From assembly GCA_029777095.1 (NCBI GenBank), contig JAKOTS010000111.1:19874-83873 (forward strand): a DNA stretch of 64,000 nt. The letters run 5' to 3'. Numbering within the stretch: position 1 is the stretch's first letter; each line of letters opens with the position of its first letter. This DNA comes from Actinomycetes bacterium (lineage in GTDB: Bacteria; Actinomycetota; Actinomycetes; Actinomycetales; Microbacteriaceae). The translations under genes and the position numbers were made by a program. The notes under the pieces were generated by a model. That model did not search any database, was not told where the DNA came from, and saw nothing but the letters and a program-made list of their open reading frames with translations. Of this stretch, positions 36,405 through 45,605 are shown piece by piece.

Positions 36405-37649
36405 ATGCGAGCTGCACACCCCCATCGTTCAACGTGGGTTGATTCACAGCCACAGCCACAGTCCCCCGCGGCAAAGCGCGCCGGTTTCACGGTCTTGCCG
36501 CTTGCGGTACTCGGCTCGATCGCCGTGACCCTCAGCGGCACCGCGGCCACCGCCGCCGAACCCAACGACCGACGCGACACCCTCACGCCCGGCGATCGAC
36601 ACCTGGGCGCCGGTGCGGGCACCGCGGCCTCGGCCATCCGGCAGGCCGTCGCGCCAGCACCCGAAACCTATATCGTCCGCGCGGGCGACACCGTCAGCGG
36701 GATCGCCGCGCAGTTTGGTCTCCGCACCGATGCGGTGCTCAGCCTGAACGGTCTCTCGCGCGCATCGATCATCCACCCGGGCCAGGTCTTGCGGCTACTG
36801 GCCGCGTCGGGCACCTCAGCACCAAGCCCGGCCCCCGCAGCCGGGAGCCACGTCGTCGTTGGCGGCGACACGATCAGCGCGATCGCCCAGCGCTACGGAT
36901 TCAGCATCGATGCCGTACTCGCAGCCAACGGCATGTCGCGCGCCTCGATCATCTACCCCGGCCAGCGCGTCACCCTGCCCGGTGCGCCAGTTGCGACATC
37001 CGCTCCGGCCCCCGCGCCGGCGCCCGCTCCGGCTCCTGCACCCGCCGCCGCGCACACCGTGGTCAGCGGCGACACGATCAGCGCGATCGCGCAGCGCTAC
37101 GGCTCGACCATCGACGCCGTGCTCAGCACGAACGGCCTCTCGCGCGCATCGATCATTTACCCCGGGCAGCGCATCGTGTTGCCCGGCACGGCAGCACCCG
37201 CAGCACCGGCAGCTCAGGCCACCACTCCTGCTGCCGCAGGGGGCCTCGACGCCGAGCAATCCGCCAATGCCCAGCTCATCATCCGCATCGGCCGAGAACT
37301 CGGCGTGAACGACCGCGGCCTGCAGATCGCGCTCGCAACCGCGATGCAAGAGTCATGGCTGCGCAACCTCGATTGGGGCGACCGCGATTCGCTCGGCCTC
37401 TTCCAACAGCGCCCGAGCTCTGGTTGGGGCAGCCCAGAACAGGTACGCGACCCCGCATATGCCATCAAGGCATTCTTCGGTGGCCCACAAGACCCGAACG
37501 GCAACCGCACCCGCGGCCTGCTCGACTACCCCGGCTGGGAGCAGCTCAGCCTGACCCAGGCAGCACAGGCTGTGCAGATCTCGGCACACCCCGACCGCTA
37601 CGCGCGCTGGGAAGCCCCCGCCGCCGCATGGCTCGCTGCACTGGGATAA
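36405..37649 (+). CDS. secreted protein with three LysM domains and a lysozyme-like C-terminal domain
   Basis: 414 residues. A probable signal peptide (AGFTVLPLAVLGSIAVTLSGTAATAAEP) is followed by three LysM peptidoglycan-binding domains (YIVRAGDTVSGIAAQFG, HVVVGGDTISAIAQRYG, HTVVSGDTISAIAQRYG) with a Pro-Ala linker. The C-terminal 130 residues (IALATAMQESWLRNLDWGDRDSLGLFQQRPSSGWG) look like a lysozyme-superfamily domain, with Glu in AMQES a candidate catalytic acid. Probably a cell-wall hydrolase; muralytic activity is inferred. Start ATG at 36405 has AGGAGAGG; the track's earlier start is not needed. Confidence 0.87.
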   Translation: MRAAHPHRSTWVDSQPQPQSPAAKRAGFTVLPLAVLGSIAVTLSGTAATAAEPNDRRDTLTPGDRHLGAGAGTAASAIRQAVAPAPETYIVRAGDTVSGIAAQFGLRTDAVLSLNGLSRASIIHPGQVLRLLAASGTSAPSPAPAAGSHVVVGGDTISAIAQRYGFSIDAVLAANGMSRASIIYPGQRVTLPGAPVATSAPAPAPAPAPAPAPAAAHTVVSGDTISAIAQRYGSTIDAVLSTNGLSRASIIYPGQRIVLPGTAAPAAPAAQATTPAAAGGLDAEQSANAQLIIRIGRELGVNDRGLQIALATAMQESWLRNLDWGDRDSLGLFQQRPSSGWGSPEQVRDPAYAIKAFFGGPQDPNGNRTRGLLDYPGWEQLSLTQAAQAVQISAHPDRYARWEAPAAAWLAALG

Positions 37650-37726
37650 CGCGCCACCCCTTGCAGAACGAACACCCGATGCCGACAAGACCGGTACGGC
37701 GAGCGGGCAATGCCCCGCGACATCCG

Positions 37727-37732
37727 TAGACT
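37727..37732 (+). promoter_or_regulatory. -10 box (TAGACT) before the PASTA kinase
   Basis: TAGACT, then TTCAGC, then the GTG start; fits a leaderless transcript independent of the LysM gene. Confidence 0.5.
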
Positions 37733-37738
37733 TTCAGC

Positions 37739-39691
37739 GTGTCATCCAGCCAACAGTCCGACCCAATGATTGGCCGTCTCGTCGACGGCCGCTACCGGGT
37801 TCGAGCGCGCATTGCGCGCGGTGGAATGGCCACCGTCTACGTCGCGACCGACCTGCGCCTCGAGCGGCGCGTCGCACTCAAGGTCATGCACGCGCACCTG
37901 AGCGACGACTCGGTCTTCCAGAGCCGATTCATTCAAGAGGCCCGTTCGGCCGCGCGCCTCGCTGACCCGCACGTGGTCAATGTGTTTGACCAGGGGCAAG
38001 ACCACGACATGGCATACCTCGTCATGGAGTACTTGCCCGGCATCACGCTGCGCGAGCTCCTGCGCGAGCAGAAGAAGCTCAGCATGCAGCAGACCATCAC
38101 GATTATGGATGCGATCCTCGGCGGCCTCGCGGCGGCACACCGTGCCGGCATTGTGCATCGAGACGTGAAGCCCGAGAACGTGTTGTTGGCCGAAGACGGC
38201 CGCATCAAAATCGGCGACTTCGGTCTCGCCCGCGCGACGACCGCGAACACCGCCACCGGGCAGATGCTCCTCGGCACGATCGCCTACCTCGCACCCGAGC
38301 TCGTGACCCGCGGCCAGGCAGATGCCCGAAGCGACATATATGCCCTCGGTATCATGCTCTACGAGATGCTCACCGGCGAGCAGCCCTTCAAGGGCGAGCA
38401 GCCAATGCAGATCGCCTACCAGCACGCCACCGACAAGGTGCCGCGCCCGAGCGCGCGCACGGCGGGGGTGCCCGAAGCGCTCGACGAGCTCGTACTGTGG
38501 GCCACCGAGCGCGAACCCGACGATCGCCCCATCGATGCACAGGCAATGCTTGACCGCTTGCGTGAAATCGAGCGCGACCTCGGCGTCGCCCCGCTGACCC
38601 GCGGCGTCGGCGCGACGGCGAGCGTGCCGGTGATCGACGAGTACAATTCCAACGAAGTCACGCGGGTGATGCCGGGCGGGCTTTCGAACACGGCGCCGAC
38701 CCCCGTCTCGCAGGGCCTCGACAACTCTGGCCAACTCCGGCAGCGCACCAAGCGTCGCGCGAGCCGCGGCACCGTCGTCCTGATTCTCGTCCTCCTCCTC
38801 GCGGTCGCCGCCGGCGCCACGGGCTGGTGGTTCGGCTCCGGACCCGGCTCGCTCATCTCGGTGCGCGATGTATCGGGCACCACGTACGAGGCAGCGGCGC
38901 AGAAACTGCAAGAAGACGGGCTCACGCCCGTGCGAGTGGATGCCACCGACTACGACGTACCCGAGGGCACGGTCATCCGCACCGACCCCGAGGCAGGCAT
39001 CCGACTCGAACGCGACGCCGAGGTGTCGGTCATCGTTTCCACCGGCCCGGCCGCACACAGCATCGCGCCGTTGGTGGGGATGCAATCAACTGCCGCACAC
39101 GGCGCCCTTGAGGCCGCCCGCATCGACCTCATCGAGCCGATGCTCGAGGAGTTCTCCGATGCGGAGGCCGGGACCGTGATCGCCGCAACCCTCACCCCGC
39201 GTGCCGGCGGCGACCCGATCGACTTCGGCGGCGGCGGCGAAGCCTTCGAAGGCGACCAGGCCCAGCTCACCGTGTCGCTCGGCCCCATCCCCGCGGTCGC
39301 AGGAGACACGGTCGAATCGGCCACAAGCAAGCTTCGAGCGGCCGGCCTCGCGGTCGTGCCCGAGTCGACCCTCGTCTTCAGCGACACTGTCAAGGCCGAC
39401 ATCGTGATCGAGATCGAGCCTCGCGACGGCGGCGGCAACTGGCGGCCGGACGACACCGTCACGCTCGTGGTTTCGAAGGGCCCCCAGCCAATTCCGATTC
39501 CGGACGTCACGGGCATGACCCGCGATCAGGCCAAGCGCACGCTCGAGGGCAAGGGCTTCACCGTTTCGTACGCCCCATTCTGGAGCGCCCTCCCGAACGA
39601 CCTCACGCGGGTCACCGGCACCGACCCGGGTGCCACCGCCGAACGGCCCAAGGGCAGCGAGGTCTACCTCCGGATCACCGCTTCGGGCTAG
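37739..39691 (+). CDS. pknL: PASTA domain Ser/Thr protein kinase, PknL-like
   Basis: 650 residues. The kinase domain (to about residue 275) is complete: G-loop IARGGMATVY, Lys48, HRDVKPENVLL (140-150), DFGLARATT, and APELVTRG. A transmembrane helix (VVLILVLLLAVAAGATGWWF) follows, then four PASTA repeats outside the cell, which sense peptidoglycan fragments or lipid II in related kinases. Gene neighbours (Rv2175c-like, DAHP synthase) match mycobacterial pknL. It likely regulates division or wall synthesis; substrates are inferred. Confidence 0.92.
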   Translation: MSSSQQSDPMIGRLVDGRYRVRARIARGGMATVYVATDLRLERRVALKVMHAHLSDDSVFQSRFIQEARSAARLADPHVVNVFDQGQDHDMAYLVMEYLPGITLRELLREQKKLSMQQTITIMDAILGGLAAAHRAGIVHRDVKPENVLLAEDGRIKIGDFGLARATTANTATGQMLLGTIAYLAPELVTRGQADARSDIYALGIMLYEMLTGEQPFKGEQPMQIAYQHATDKVPRPSARTAGVPEALDELVLWATEREPDDRPIDAQAMLDRLREIERDLGVAPLTRGVGATASVPVIDEYNSNEVTRVMPGGLSNTAPTPVSQGLDNSGQLRQRTKRRASRGTVVLILVLLLAVAAGATGWWFGSGPGSLISVRDVSGTTYEAAAQKLQEDGLTPVRVDATDYDVPEGTVIRTDPEAGIRLERDAEVSVIVSTGPAAHSIAPLVGMQSTAAHGALEAARIDLIEPMLEEFSDAEAGTVIAATLTPRAGGDPIDFGGGGEAFEGDQAQLTVSLGPIPAVAGDTVESATSKLRAAGLAVVPESTLVFSDTVKADIVIEIEPRDGGGNWRPDDTVTLVVSKGPQPIPIPDVTGMTRDQAKRTLEGKGFTVSYAPFWSALPNDLTRVTGTDPGATAERPKGSEVYLRITASG

Positions 39692-39780
39692 CCAGCCTCG
39701 GCACGCGGGTGGGCCGCGCAGGCCCGGGCCCGCAGGCAGGCGCGCACCCGGGCGAGCGCCGGCAGCCACGCAGGCAGAAC

Positions 39781-39822
39781 GATGCTGGCCCACCACCCCG
39801 CGAGGGGCGATGGGCCAGCATC
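39781..39822. terminator. bidirectional terminator between pknL and aroG
   Basis: Stem GATGCTGGCCCA...TGGGCCAGCATC with an inner CCCC-GCGA-GGGG hairpin, between convergent genes. Confidence 0.88.
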
Positions 39823-39834
39823 AGGCGCGTGCGA

Positions 39835-41205
39835 CTAGCGTGCGCGCAATTCTTCTGCGACGAGGAACGCCAGCTCGAGCGACTGCTTGTGGTTCAGGCG
39901 CGGGTCGCACAGCGACTCGTAGCGCGTAGCAAGTGTCGCCTCGTCGATCATCTCGGAGCCGCCGAGGCACTCGGTCACATCGTCGCCCGTGAGCTCGACG
40001 TGGATGCCGCCGGGGTGCGTACCCACGGCGCGGTGCGCCTCGAAGAAGCCCTTGACCTCGTCGACCACGTCTTCGAATCGGCGGGTCTTGTAGCCGTTCG
40101 GCGTCGTGATGCCATTGCCGTGCATCGGGTCGGTGACCCAGAGCGGCTGCGCCCCGTATTCTTTGGTGGCCTCGAGCAATGCCGGCAGCGCGTCGCGGAT
40201 CTTGCCGGCGCCCATGCGGGTGATGAACGTCAGGCGCCCGGGCTCGCGCTCGGGGTCGAGCTTGTCAATCAGACGGTGCACCGTGTCGGGCGTCGTCGTC
40301 GGGCCAAGCTTGACACCAATGGGGTTGCGGATGCGCGAGAAGTAGTCGACGTGCGCGCCATCGAGGTCACGCGTCCGCTCGCCGATCCACAAGAAGTGCG
40401 CCGACGTGTTGTACGGCGTGTGGGTGCGCGAGTCGATGCGCGTCATCGGGCGTTCGTAGTCCATCAGCAGGCCCTCGTGGCCCGTGTAGAACTCGACGCT
40501 GCGAAGCTCGTCGAAGTTGGCTCCCGCCGCCTCCATGAACTTGATCGCACGATCGATCTCGCCGGCCAGCTGCTCGTAGCGCTGGTTGGCCGGGTTCGCG
40601 GCGAAGCCACGGTTCCAGCTGTGCACCTCACGCAGATCGGCGAAGCCACCCTGCGTGAATGCGCGAATGAGGTTCAGTGTGGATGCCGCCGTGTGGTAGC
40701 CGCGCAACAGTCGAGCGGGGTCTGCCGCACGTGATTCGGGCGTGAAATCAAAGCCGTTCACGATGTCGCCGCGGTACGCGGGCAGGGTGACATCGCCGCG
40801 GGTTTCGGTGTCGCTCGAGCGCGGCTTGGCGAACTGCCCAGCCATGCGGCCCATCTTCACTACCGGCATCGACGCGCCGTAGGTCAAGACGACTGCCATC
40901 TGCAGCACCGTCTTGACACGGTTGCGAATCTGGTCGGCGGTCGCGCCGGCGAACGTCTCGGCGCAGTCACCACCCTGCAGGAGGAACGCGTTGCCCGACG
41001 CTGCCTTTGCGAGGCGTTCCCGCAGGATATCGACCTCGCCCGCAAACACGAGCGGCGGGAGCGATGCGATCTCCGTAGAGACGGCTTCTACTGCCGAGAG
41101 GTCAGTCCACGACGGCTGCTGCTTGATCGGCAGGCTGCGCCAATAGTCAAGACCCTCGATCAACTGTTCGTTGGGACGAAGAGCCTGATCGGCGAGCTGC
41201 GACAC
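39835..41205 (-). CDS. aroG: 3-deoxy-7-phosphoheptulonate synthase, class II
   Basis: 456 residues; first step of the shikimate pathway (PEP + erythrose 4-phosphate). It is the plant-like class II form (family motif QGGDCAETF, KMGRMAGQFAKPR, WIGERTRDLDGAHVDY, PTTTPD and DPMHGNG). Start is GTG at 41205 with AGGAA upstream. It lies alone, with a TAGACT promoter and a leader hairpin (see below). Cysteine and acidic metal ligands of the family appear intact. Confidence 0.96.
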   Translation of the reverse strand: MSQLADQALRPNEQLIEGLDYWRSLPIKQQPSWTDLSAVEAVSTEIASLPPLVFAGEVDILRERLAKAASGNAFLLQGGDCAETFAGATADQIRNRVKTVLQMAVVLTYGASMPVVKMGRMAGQFAKPRSSDTETRGDVTLPAYRGDIVNGFDFTPESRAADPARLLRGYHTAASTLNLIRAFTQGGFADLREVHSWNRGFAANPANQRYEQLAGEIDRAIKFMEAAGANFDELRSVEFYTGHEGLLMDYERPMTRIDSRTHTPYNTSAHFLWIGERTRDLDGAHVDYFSRIRNPIGVKLGPTTTPDTVHRLIDKLDPEREPGRLTFITRMGAGKIRDALPALLEATKEYGAQPLWVTDPMHGNGITTPNGYKTRRFEDVVDEVKGFFEAHRAVGTHPGGIHVELTGDDVTECLGGSEMIDEATLATRYESLCDPRLNHKQSLELAFLVAEELRAR

Positions 41206-41227
41206 GGGCGTGGTTCCTATTCTTTAG

Positions 41228-41264
41228 GGGTGCGTAGCGCGAAAATGCGCACCCTTCAAGTCTA
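41228..41264 (-). promoter_or_regulatory. aroG promoter -10 and leader hairpin
   Basis: Minus-strand TAGACT (41259-41264) and, starting near the predicted +1, GGGTGCG-N13-CGCACCC (41228-41254). The leader is about 47 nt. The inverted repeat may be an operator or an RNA hairpin. Confidence 0.5.
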
Positions 41265-41316
41265 GCCCGCCAGGCGCGCCGTTCGGGCCGGGGCCCCGTG
41301 CACCACAATGGCGCCG

Positions 41317-42006
41317 TTACTGCCCTCGCGTGGCGATGCGCTCCTTCACCGCGGAGGCGTAGACATCGTCGTATTCCTGTTCACCGAGGGCCTGCAACGC
41401 GACCATGATCTCGTCGGTGACGGAGCGCAGAATAAAGCGGTCGCTCTCCATGCCCGCGAAACGCGAGAAGTCGAGGGGTTCGCCGATCACGATGCCGACG
41501 CGGCCAATGCGAGGCAGGGTCCGACCGATCGGCATGACCTTCTCGGTGTCGACCATCACGAGCGGCACGACGGGCACGCCCGCCTCAAGCGCCATCCGCG
41601 CAAGTCCCGTGCGCCCGCGGTAGAGCTTCCCGTCGGGGCTCCGCGTCCCTTCGGGGTAGATCCCGAGCAGGTCGCCGCGCCCAAGCACCATCAAACCGGT
41701 GTTGAGCGATGCCTCAGATGCCTTGCCGCCCGAGCGATCGATCGGAATCTGCCCGGTCAGCTTCATGAAGTTGCGGGTCGCCCAGCCCTTGATGCCGCGG
41801 CCCGTGAAGTAGTCGCTCTTTGCAAGAAACGACACCGAGCGGTCGATCATCAGCGGCAAGAAGACCGAGTCGCTCACTGAGAGGTGGTTGCTCGCAAGGA
41901 TCGCCGAGCCCTGCGTCGGGATGTTCTCGCTCCCGACGACCCATGGCCGAAAGACGGCGCGCACGATCGGCCCGACCACCACGTATTTCATGAACCAATA
42001 AAACAT
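41317..42006 (-). CDS. 1-acyl-sn-glycerol-3-phosphate acyltransferase (PlsC family)
   Basis: 229 residues, membrane-associated. HX4D motif NHLSVSD, the substrate-binding block YPEGTRSPDG, and VPLVMVDTEKVMP are PlsC signatures. It acylates lysophosphatidate to phosphatidate in phospholipid synthesis. The gene sits between aroG and a ROK kinase, all minus strand, without clear coupling (gap 30 bp to the kinase stop). Other family members use different acceptors, so the substrate is a family-level call. Confidence 0.9.
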   Translation of the reverse strand: MFYWFMKYVVVGPIVRAVFRPWVVGSENIPTQGSAILASNHLSVSDSVFLPLMIDRSVSFLAKSDYFTGRGIKGWATRNFMKLTGQIPIDRSGGKASEASLNTGLMVLGRGDLLGIYPEGTRSPDGKLYRGRTGLARMALEAGVPVVPLVMVDTEKVMPIGRTLPRIGRVGIVIGEPLDFSRFAGMESDRFILRSVTDEIMVALQALGEQEYDDVYASAVKERIATRGQ

Positions 42007-42036
42007 TGAACCCCAGCATGCCGCCTCGCGGGGCGA

Positions 42037-42972
42037 TCAGCTAGCCTGACGCGCCAAATTCGCGGCACCAATCAGGCCCGCGTCGTTCTCAAGCTCGGCG
42101 ATCGCGATGTCGGCCACCGGCCGAAACCCACGCGCGGGTACGTGGGCGCGGTACGCTTCCTCGATCGGCGCGCGCAGCCGCTCCCCCAGTTGGGCAACGC
42201 CGCCCCCGATCACAAATACCCCCGGATCGAGCGCGGCAGTCAGCTGTCCGCACGTTTCGCCGATGGCGGATGCCACGGTCCGCAACGCTTCATTGGCGCC
42301 CGGGTCGTCCTGCAACACCAGCTCCGAAATCGTCGCCCCGCTGAGCCTGCCGCGCTGTGTGCGAGCCGCAGCGAGCCCAATGCCGATGCCACCGGCATCC
42401 GCAATCTCGTTTGCGATCCGCTGCAAAGCCCGCCCCGAGGCATACTGCTCGATGCAACCTCGCTGGCCACAGCCGCACGGGAGGCCGTCGCGAATGTGGC
42501 GAGTGTGACCGAGTTCGGCGGCGACGCCGTGGCCGCCGCGATACAGCTCGCCGCCCGCCACCACCGCTCCCCCGATTCCCGTGCCGATAGTGAGCATCAC
42601 GAAGTCGCGATAGCCGCGCCCGGCACCAAACTGATACTCCGCCCAGCCCGCAGCGTTCGCGTCGTTCTCGATCGCCACTGGCAGGCCGAGTCGTGCTTCG
42701 AGCCGCGGCCGAATCGCCTCATTGCGCCACGGAATGTTCACGCCGAAATAGATTGTCGAGCGCGCGCTGTCGATAAAACCCGCCGCGGCAACGCCGACGG
42801 CCGCAACGTCGTGCCCCGCACGAAGCTCATCGACCATTTCTTCGACCGCATGCTCGATGTCGGGCACACCGGCGGGCGTTGCGATGCGGGTGCTCGCGAT
42901 CACGGTGCCGTGTTCATCGACGACACCGCCGGCGATCTTCGTGCCACCAATATCGATGCCGACCGTCAGCAC
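42037..42972 (-). CDS. ROK family glucokinase
   Basis: 311 residues. ATP-binding GIDIGGTKIAGG, sugar-binding ENDANAAGWAEYQFG and the ROK zinc cluster region CGCGQRGCIEQYASG (Cys triad) are visible, and GTGIGGAVV precedes them. Glucose is the likely substrate; ManNAc or fructose kinases share the fold. Start GTG at 42972 has GGAGG 4 nt upstream, better than the track start at 43005. Next to PlsC and divergent from the acyl-CoA ligase. Confidence 0.92.
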   Translation of the reverse strand: MLTVGIDIGGTKIAGGVVDEHGTVIASTRIATPAGVPDIEHAVEEMVDELRAGHDVAAVGVAAAGFIDSARSTIYFGVNIPWRNEAIRPRLEARLGLPVAIENDANAAGWAEYQFGAGRGYRDFVMLTIGTGIGGAVVAGGELYRGGHGVAAELGHTRHIRDGLPCGCGQRGCIEQYASGRALQRIANEIADAGGIGIGLAAARTQRGRLSGATISELVLQDDPGANEALRTVASAIGETCGQLTAALDPGVFVIGGGVAQLGERLRAPIEEAYRAHVPARGFRPVADIAIAELENDAGLIGAANLARQAS

Positions 42973-43116
42973 AACGCCTCCAAGCGCGTGGCCGCGTTGC
43001 CGCAAATGGGCTGTGGATGCCGCGGCTCACACGCGAGAAGTCTACTGCGCGGGATCGCCCAGATAGGCTGTCCACACATCCGAATGCACCGCCCTGCTGG
43101 TACCGAAGGAGTTACC

Positions 43117-44940
43117 GTGATCGAATTCGATGTCCCTGCCGTCGTCCCGGCCGACCCGACCGCCAATGTCAGCGATCTCCTTGTCGAGCGAGTGAAAGCG
43201 ACGCCCAACCTTGCCCTGTTCGCCGTGCCCGAAAACGGCGGATGGCGCGACGTCACGGCGGCCGAGTTTCAACGCCAGGTGATCGCCGTCGCAAAGGGAT
43301 TCATCGCCTCGGGAATCGCACCGGGCGACAAGGTCGGCTTCCTCGCGCGGACCACCTATGACTGGACCCTCATCGACTTTGCGCTGTTCTATGCCGGCGC
43401 TGTGATGGTGCCGATCTACGAAACGAGTGCTCCGGCGCAGATTCACTGGAACCTGGAGGACTCCGGCGCGATAGCGATCATCGTCGAGTCCCCCGAGCAC
43501 GCCGCCCGCCTTGACGAGGTTCGCGGCGACCTCCCGCTCATTCGCGAGGTGTGGCAGATGCATCTGGGTGCCGTTGCCAAGCTCATCGATGCTGGCAAAG
43601 ACGTCGCCGATGATGAGGTCGAGCGTCGGCGCACGATCGCGAACGGCGACGACATCGCGACGCTGATCTACACCTCGGGTTCGATGGGTCGGCCGAAGGG
43701 TTGCGTGCTGACGCACTCGAACTTTGTCGAGCTCAGCCGCAACTCGGCCGTGGCGCTGAACGACGTGCTGTCGGTGCCGAACTCATCGACGCTCCTGTTC
43801 ATCACGACGGCGCACGTGTTTGCCCGGTTCATCTCGATCCTCGACATTCACGCAGGCGTGAAGACGGGCCACGAACCCGACACCTCGAATCTCCTCCCCG
43901 CACTGTCGTCGTTCCAACCAACGTTCCTGCTCGCGGTTCCGCGTGTCTTTGAAAAGGTTTACAACGCCTCAGAGCAACGGGCCGAAGGCGAGGGGAAGGG
44001 CAAGATCTTCCGCGCCGCGGCCGCAACCGCGATCGAGCACTCGCGTCTGAGCGAGGCGGGCGAGAAGATCCCGTTCGGCATGAAGGTCAAGTTCGCCATC
44101 TTCGACAAGCTCGTCTACGCCAAGCTTCGCGCGGCGATGGGCGGCCGAGTGCAGTACGCGGTCTCGGGATCGGCACCGCTTGGCGCCCGCCTCGGCCACT
44201 TCTTCCACAGCCTCGGCATCGTCATCCTCGAGGGCTACGGCCTCACCGAGACCACGGCGCCGGCAACCGTCAACCTGGCGACCAAGTCGAAAATTGGCAG
44301 CGTCGGCCCGGCGCTTCCCGGCGTCGGCGTGCGCATCGACGACGAGGGCGAGATCTCGGTTCGCGGCATCAACGTCTTCAAGGAGTACTGGCGAAACCCG
44401 GAGGCCACCGCTGCATCATTCGATGGCGACTGGTTCAAGACCGGTGACCTCGGGGCGTTCGACAGCGAGGGGTTCCTCACCGTCACGGGCCGCATCAAAG
44501 AGATCATCGTCACGGCCGGCGGCAAGAACGTCGCACCCGCCGCGCTCGAAGACCCGGTGCGGGCCAACCCGATCGTGGGACAGGTCGTCGCCGTCGGCGA
44601 CCAGAAGCCGTTCATCGGCGCGCTCATCACCCTCGACCCCGAGATGCTGCCCGCCTGGCTCGCCAACAACAAGCTCGATGCCACGATGAGCCTTGCCGAG
44701 GCGGCGAAAAATAGCGCGGTGCGTGCCGAGGTCCAGCGCGCGATCGACATCGCCAATTCGCAGGTCTCGCGAGCAGAGTCGATTCGCAAGTTCACGATTC
44801 TGCCCACCGAGTTCACCGAGGCATCCGGCCATCTCACGCCAAAGCTCAGCATCAAGCGAGGTGTGATCCTGAAGGACTACGCCGACGTGATCGAAGAGCT
44901 GTACAGCGTGCCGGTCGCAACCGCGAACATCTCGATCTAG
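43117..44940 (+). CDS. long-chain acyl-CoA synthetase, AMP-dependent
   Basis: 607 residues of the FadD15-like type. Phosphate-binding loop YTSGSMGRPKGCVLTHSNF, adenylate motif EGYGLTETTAPATV, and the C-terminal hinge GDWFKTGDLGAFDSEGFLTVTGRIKEIIVTAGGKNVAP with catalytic Lys region are intact. It activates fatty acids to acyl-CoA. Start GTG at 43117 has GAAGGAG; the track extends into antisense of the ROK gene. The neighbouring PlsC suggests lipid turnover. Confidence 0.93.
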   Translation: MIEFDVPAVVPADPTANVSDLLVERVKATPNLALFAVPENGGWRDVTAAEFQRQVIAVAKGFIASGIAPGDKVGFLARTTYDWTLIDFALFYAGAVMVPIYETSAPAQIHWNLEDSGAIAIIVESPEHAARLDEVRGDLPLIREVWQMHLGAVAKLIDAGKDVADDEVERRRTIANGDDIATLIYTSGSMGRPKGCVLTHSNFVELSRNSAVALNDVLSVPNSSTLLFITTAHVFARFISILDIHAGVKTGHEPDTSNLLPALSSFQPTFLLAVPRVFEKVYNASEQRAEGEGKGKIFRAAAATAIEHSRLSEAGEKIPFGMKVKFAIFDKLVYAKLRAAMGGRVQYAVSGSAPLGARLGHFFHSLGIVILEGYGLTETTAPATVNLATKSKIGSVGPALPGVGVRIDDEGEISVRGINVFKEYWRNPEATAASFDGDWFKTGDLGAFDSEGFLTVTGRIKEIIVTAGGKNVAPAALEDPVRANPIVGQVVAVGDQKPFIGALITLDPEMLPAWLANNKLDATMSLAEAAKNSAVRAEVQRAIDIANSQVSRAESIRKFTILPTEFTEASGHLTPKLSIKRGVILKDYADVIEELYSVPVATANISI

Positions 44941-44948
44941 CCGTTATA

Positions 44949-45003
44949 CGCGAGCGGGCCCCGCACGACACTTGATTCCAAGTTCGCGCGGGGCCCGCTC
45001 GCG
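44949..45003. terminator. long-stem bidirectional terminator between acyl-CoA ligase and def
   Basis: 16-bp perfect stem CGCGAGCGGGCCCCGC...GCGGGGCCCGCTCGCG with a 23-nt loop that folds a second small stem (ACTTG/CAAGT). Confidence 0.85.
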
Positions 45004-45107
45004 TTGTTGCACACGTGTGAAACGGTCGCGGTGATCGACGTTAAGTCCCGTTGCAGGCGTCAGCGCCGACAGAACGCGCGGAGAAGCACGCGCAGGGCAT
45101 CACGCGC

Positions 45108-45599
45108 CTAGAACCACGCGCTTTCGCGCACCTCGCGCATTGCGATGCGGCGCTGCTCCGGCGAAAGCCGCTCAAGGTAGAGCATGCCGTCCAGGTGATC
45201 GGTCTCGTGCTGGAGCGCCTGCGCCATGAGCCCCTCACCAGAAAGCTCAATCTCGGCACCGTCGAGGTCGATGCCCACGACCCGTGCGAACGGGTAGCGC
45301 AGCGCCGGGTGCCAGAGGTCGGGCACCGAAAGGCAGCCTTCCTGGATGTACTCAGGCTCACCAGACACCTCGACGATGCGCGGGTTCAAGATGTAGCCGA
45401 TCTCGCCGTCGACGTGATAGCTGAACGCGCGCAGGGCCACACCGATCTGCGGGGCCGCGACACCCGCGCGCCCAGGCAGCTCGACAGTGTCGATGAGGTC
45501 GGTCACGAGCGCGCGAACGCCCTCGTCGATCACGGTGATTTCGGCGCACGCCGCCTTCAGTACGGGGTCTCCGAAGGTACGGATTGGTCGGATTGCCAC
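45108..45599 (-). CDS. def: peptide deformylase
   Basis: 163 residues; removes the formyl group from nascent N-termini. The three motifs are GVAAPQIGV, EGCLSVPDL (Cys ligand) and QHETDHLDGMLY (HExxH metal ligands). It lies 6 bp after the MinD-like gene on the same strand, hence probably transcribed with it. Confidence 0.96.
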   Translation of the reverse strand: MAIRPIRTFGDPVLKAACAEITVIDEGVRALVTDLIDTVELPGRAGVAAPQIGVALRAFSYHVDGEIGYILNPRIVEVSGEPEYIQEGCLSVPDLWHPALRYPFARVVGIDLDGAEIELSGEGLMAQALQHETDHLDGMLYLERLSPEQRRIAMREVRESAWF

Positions 45600-45605
45600 G
45601 AGCGG

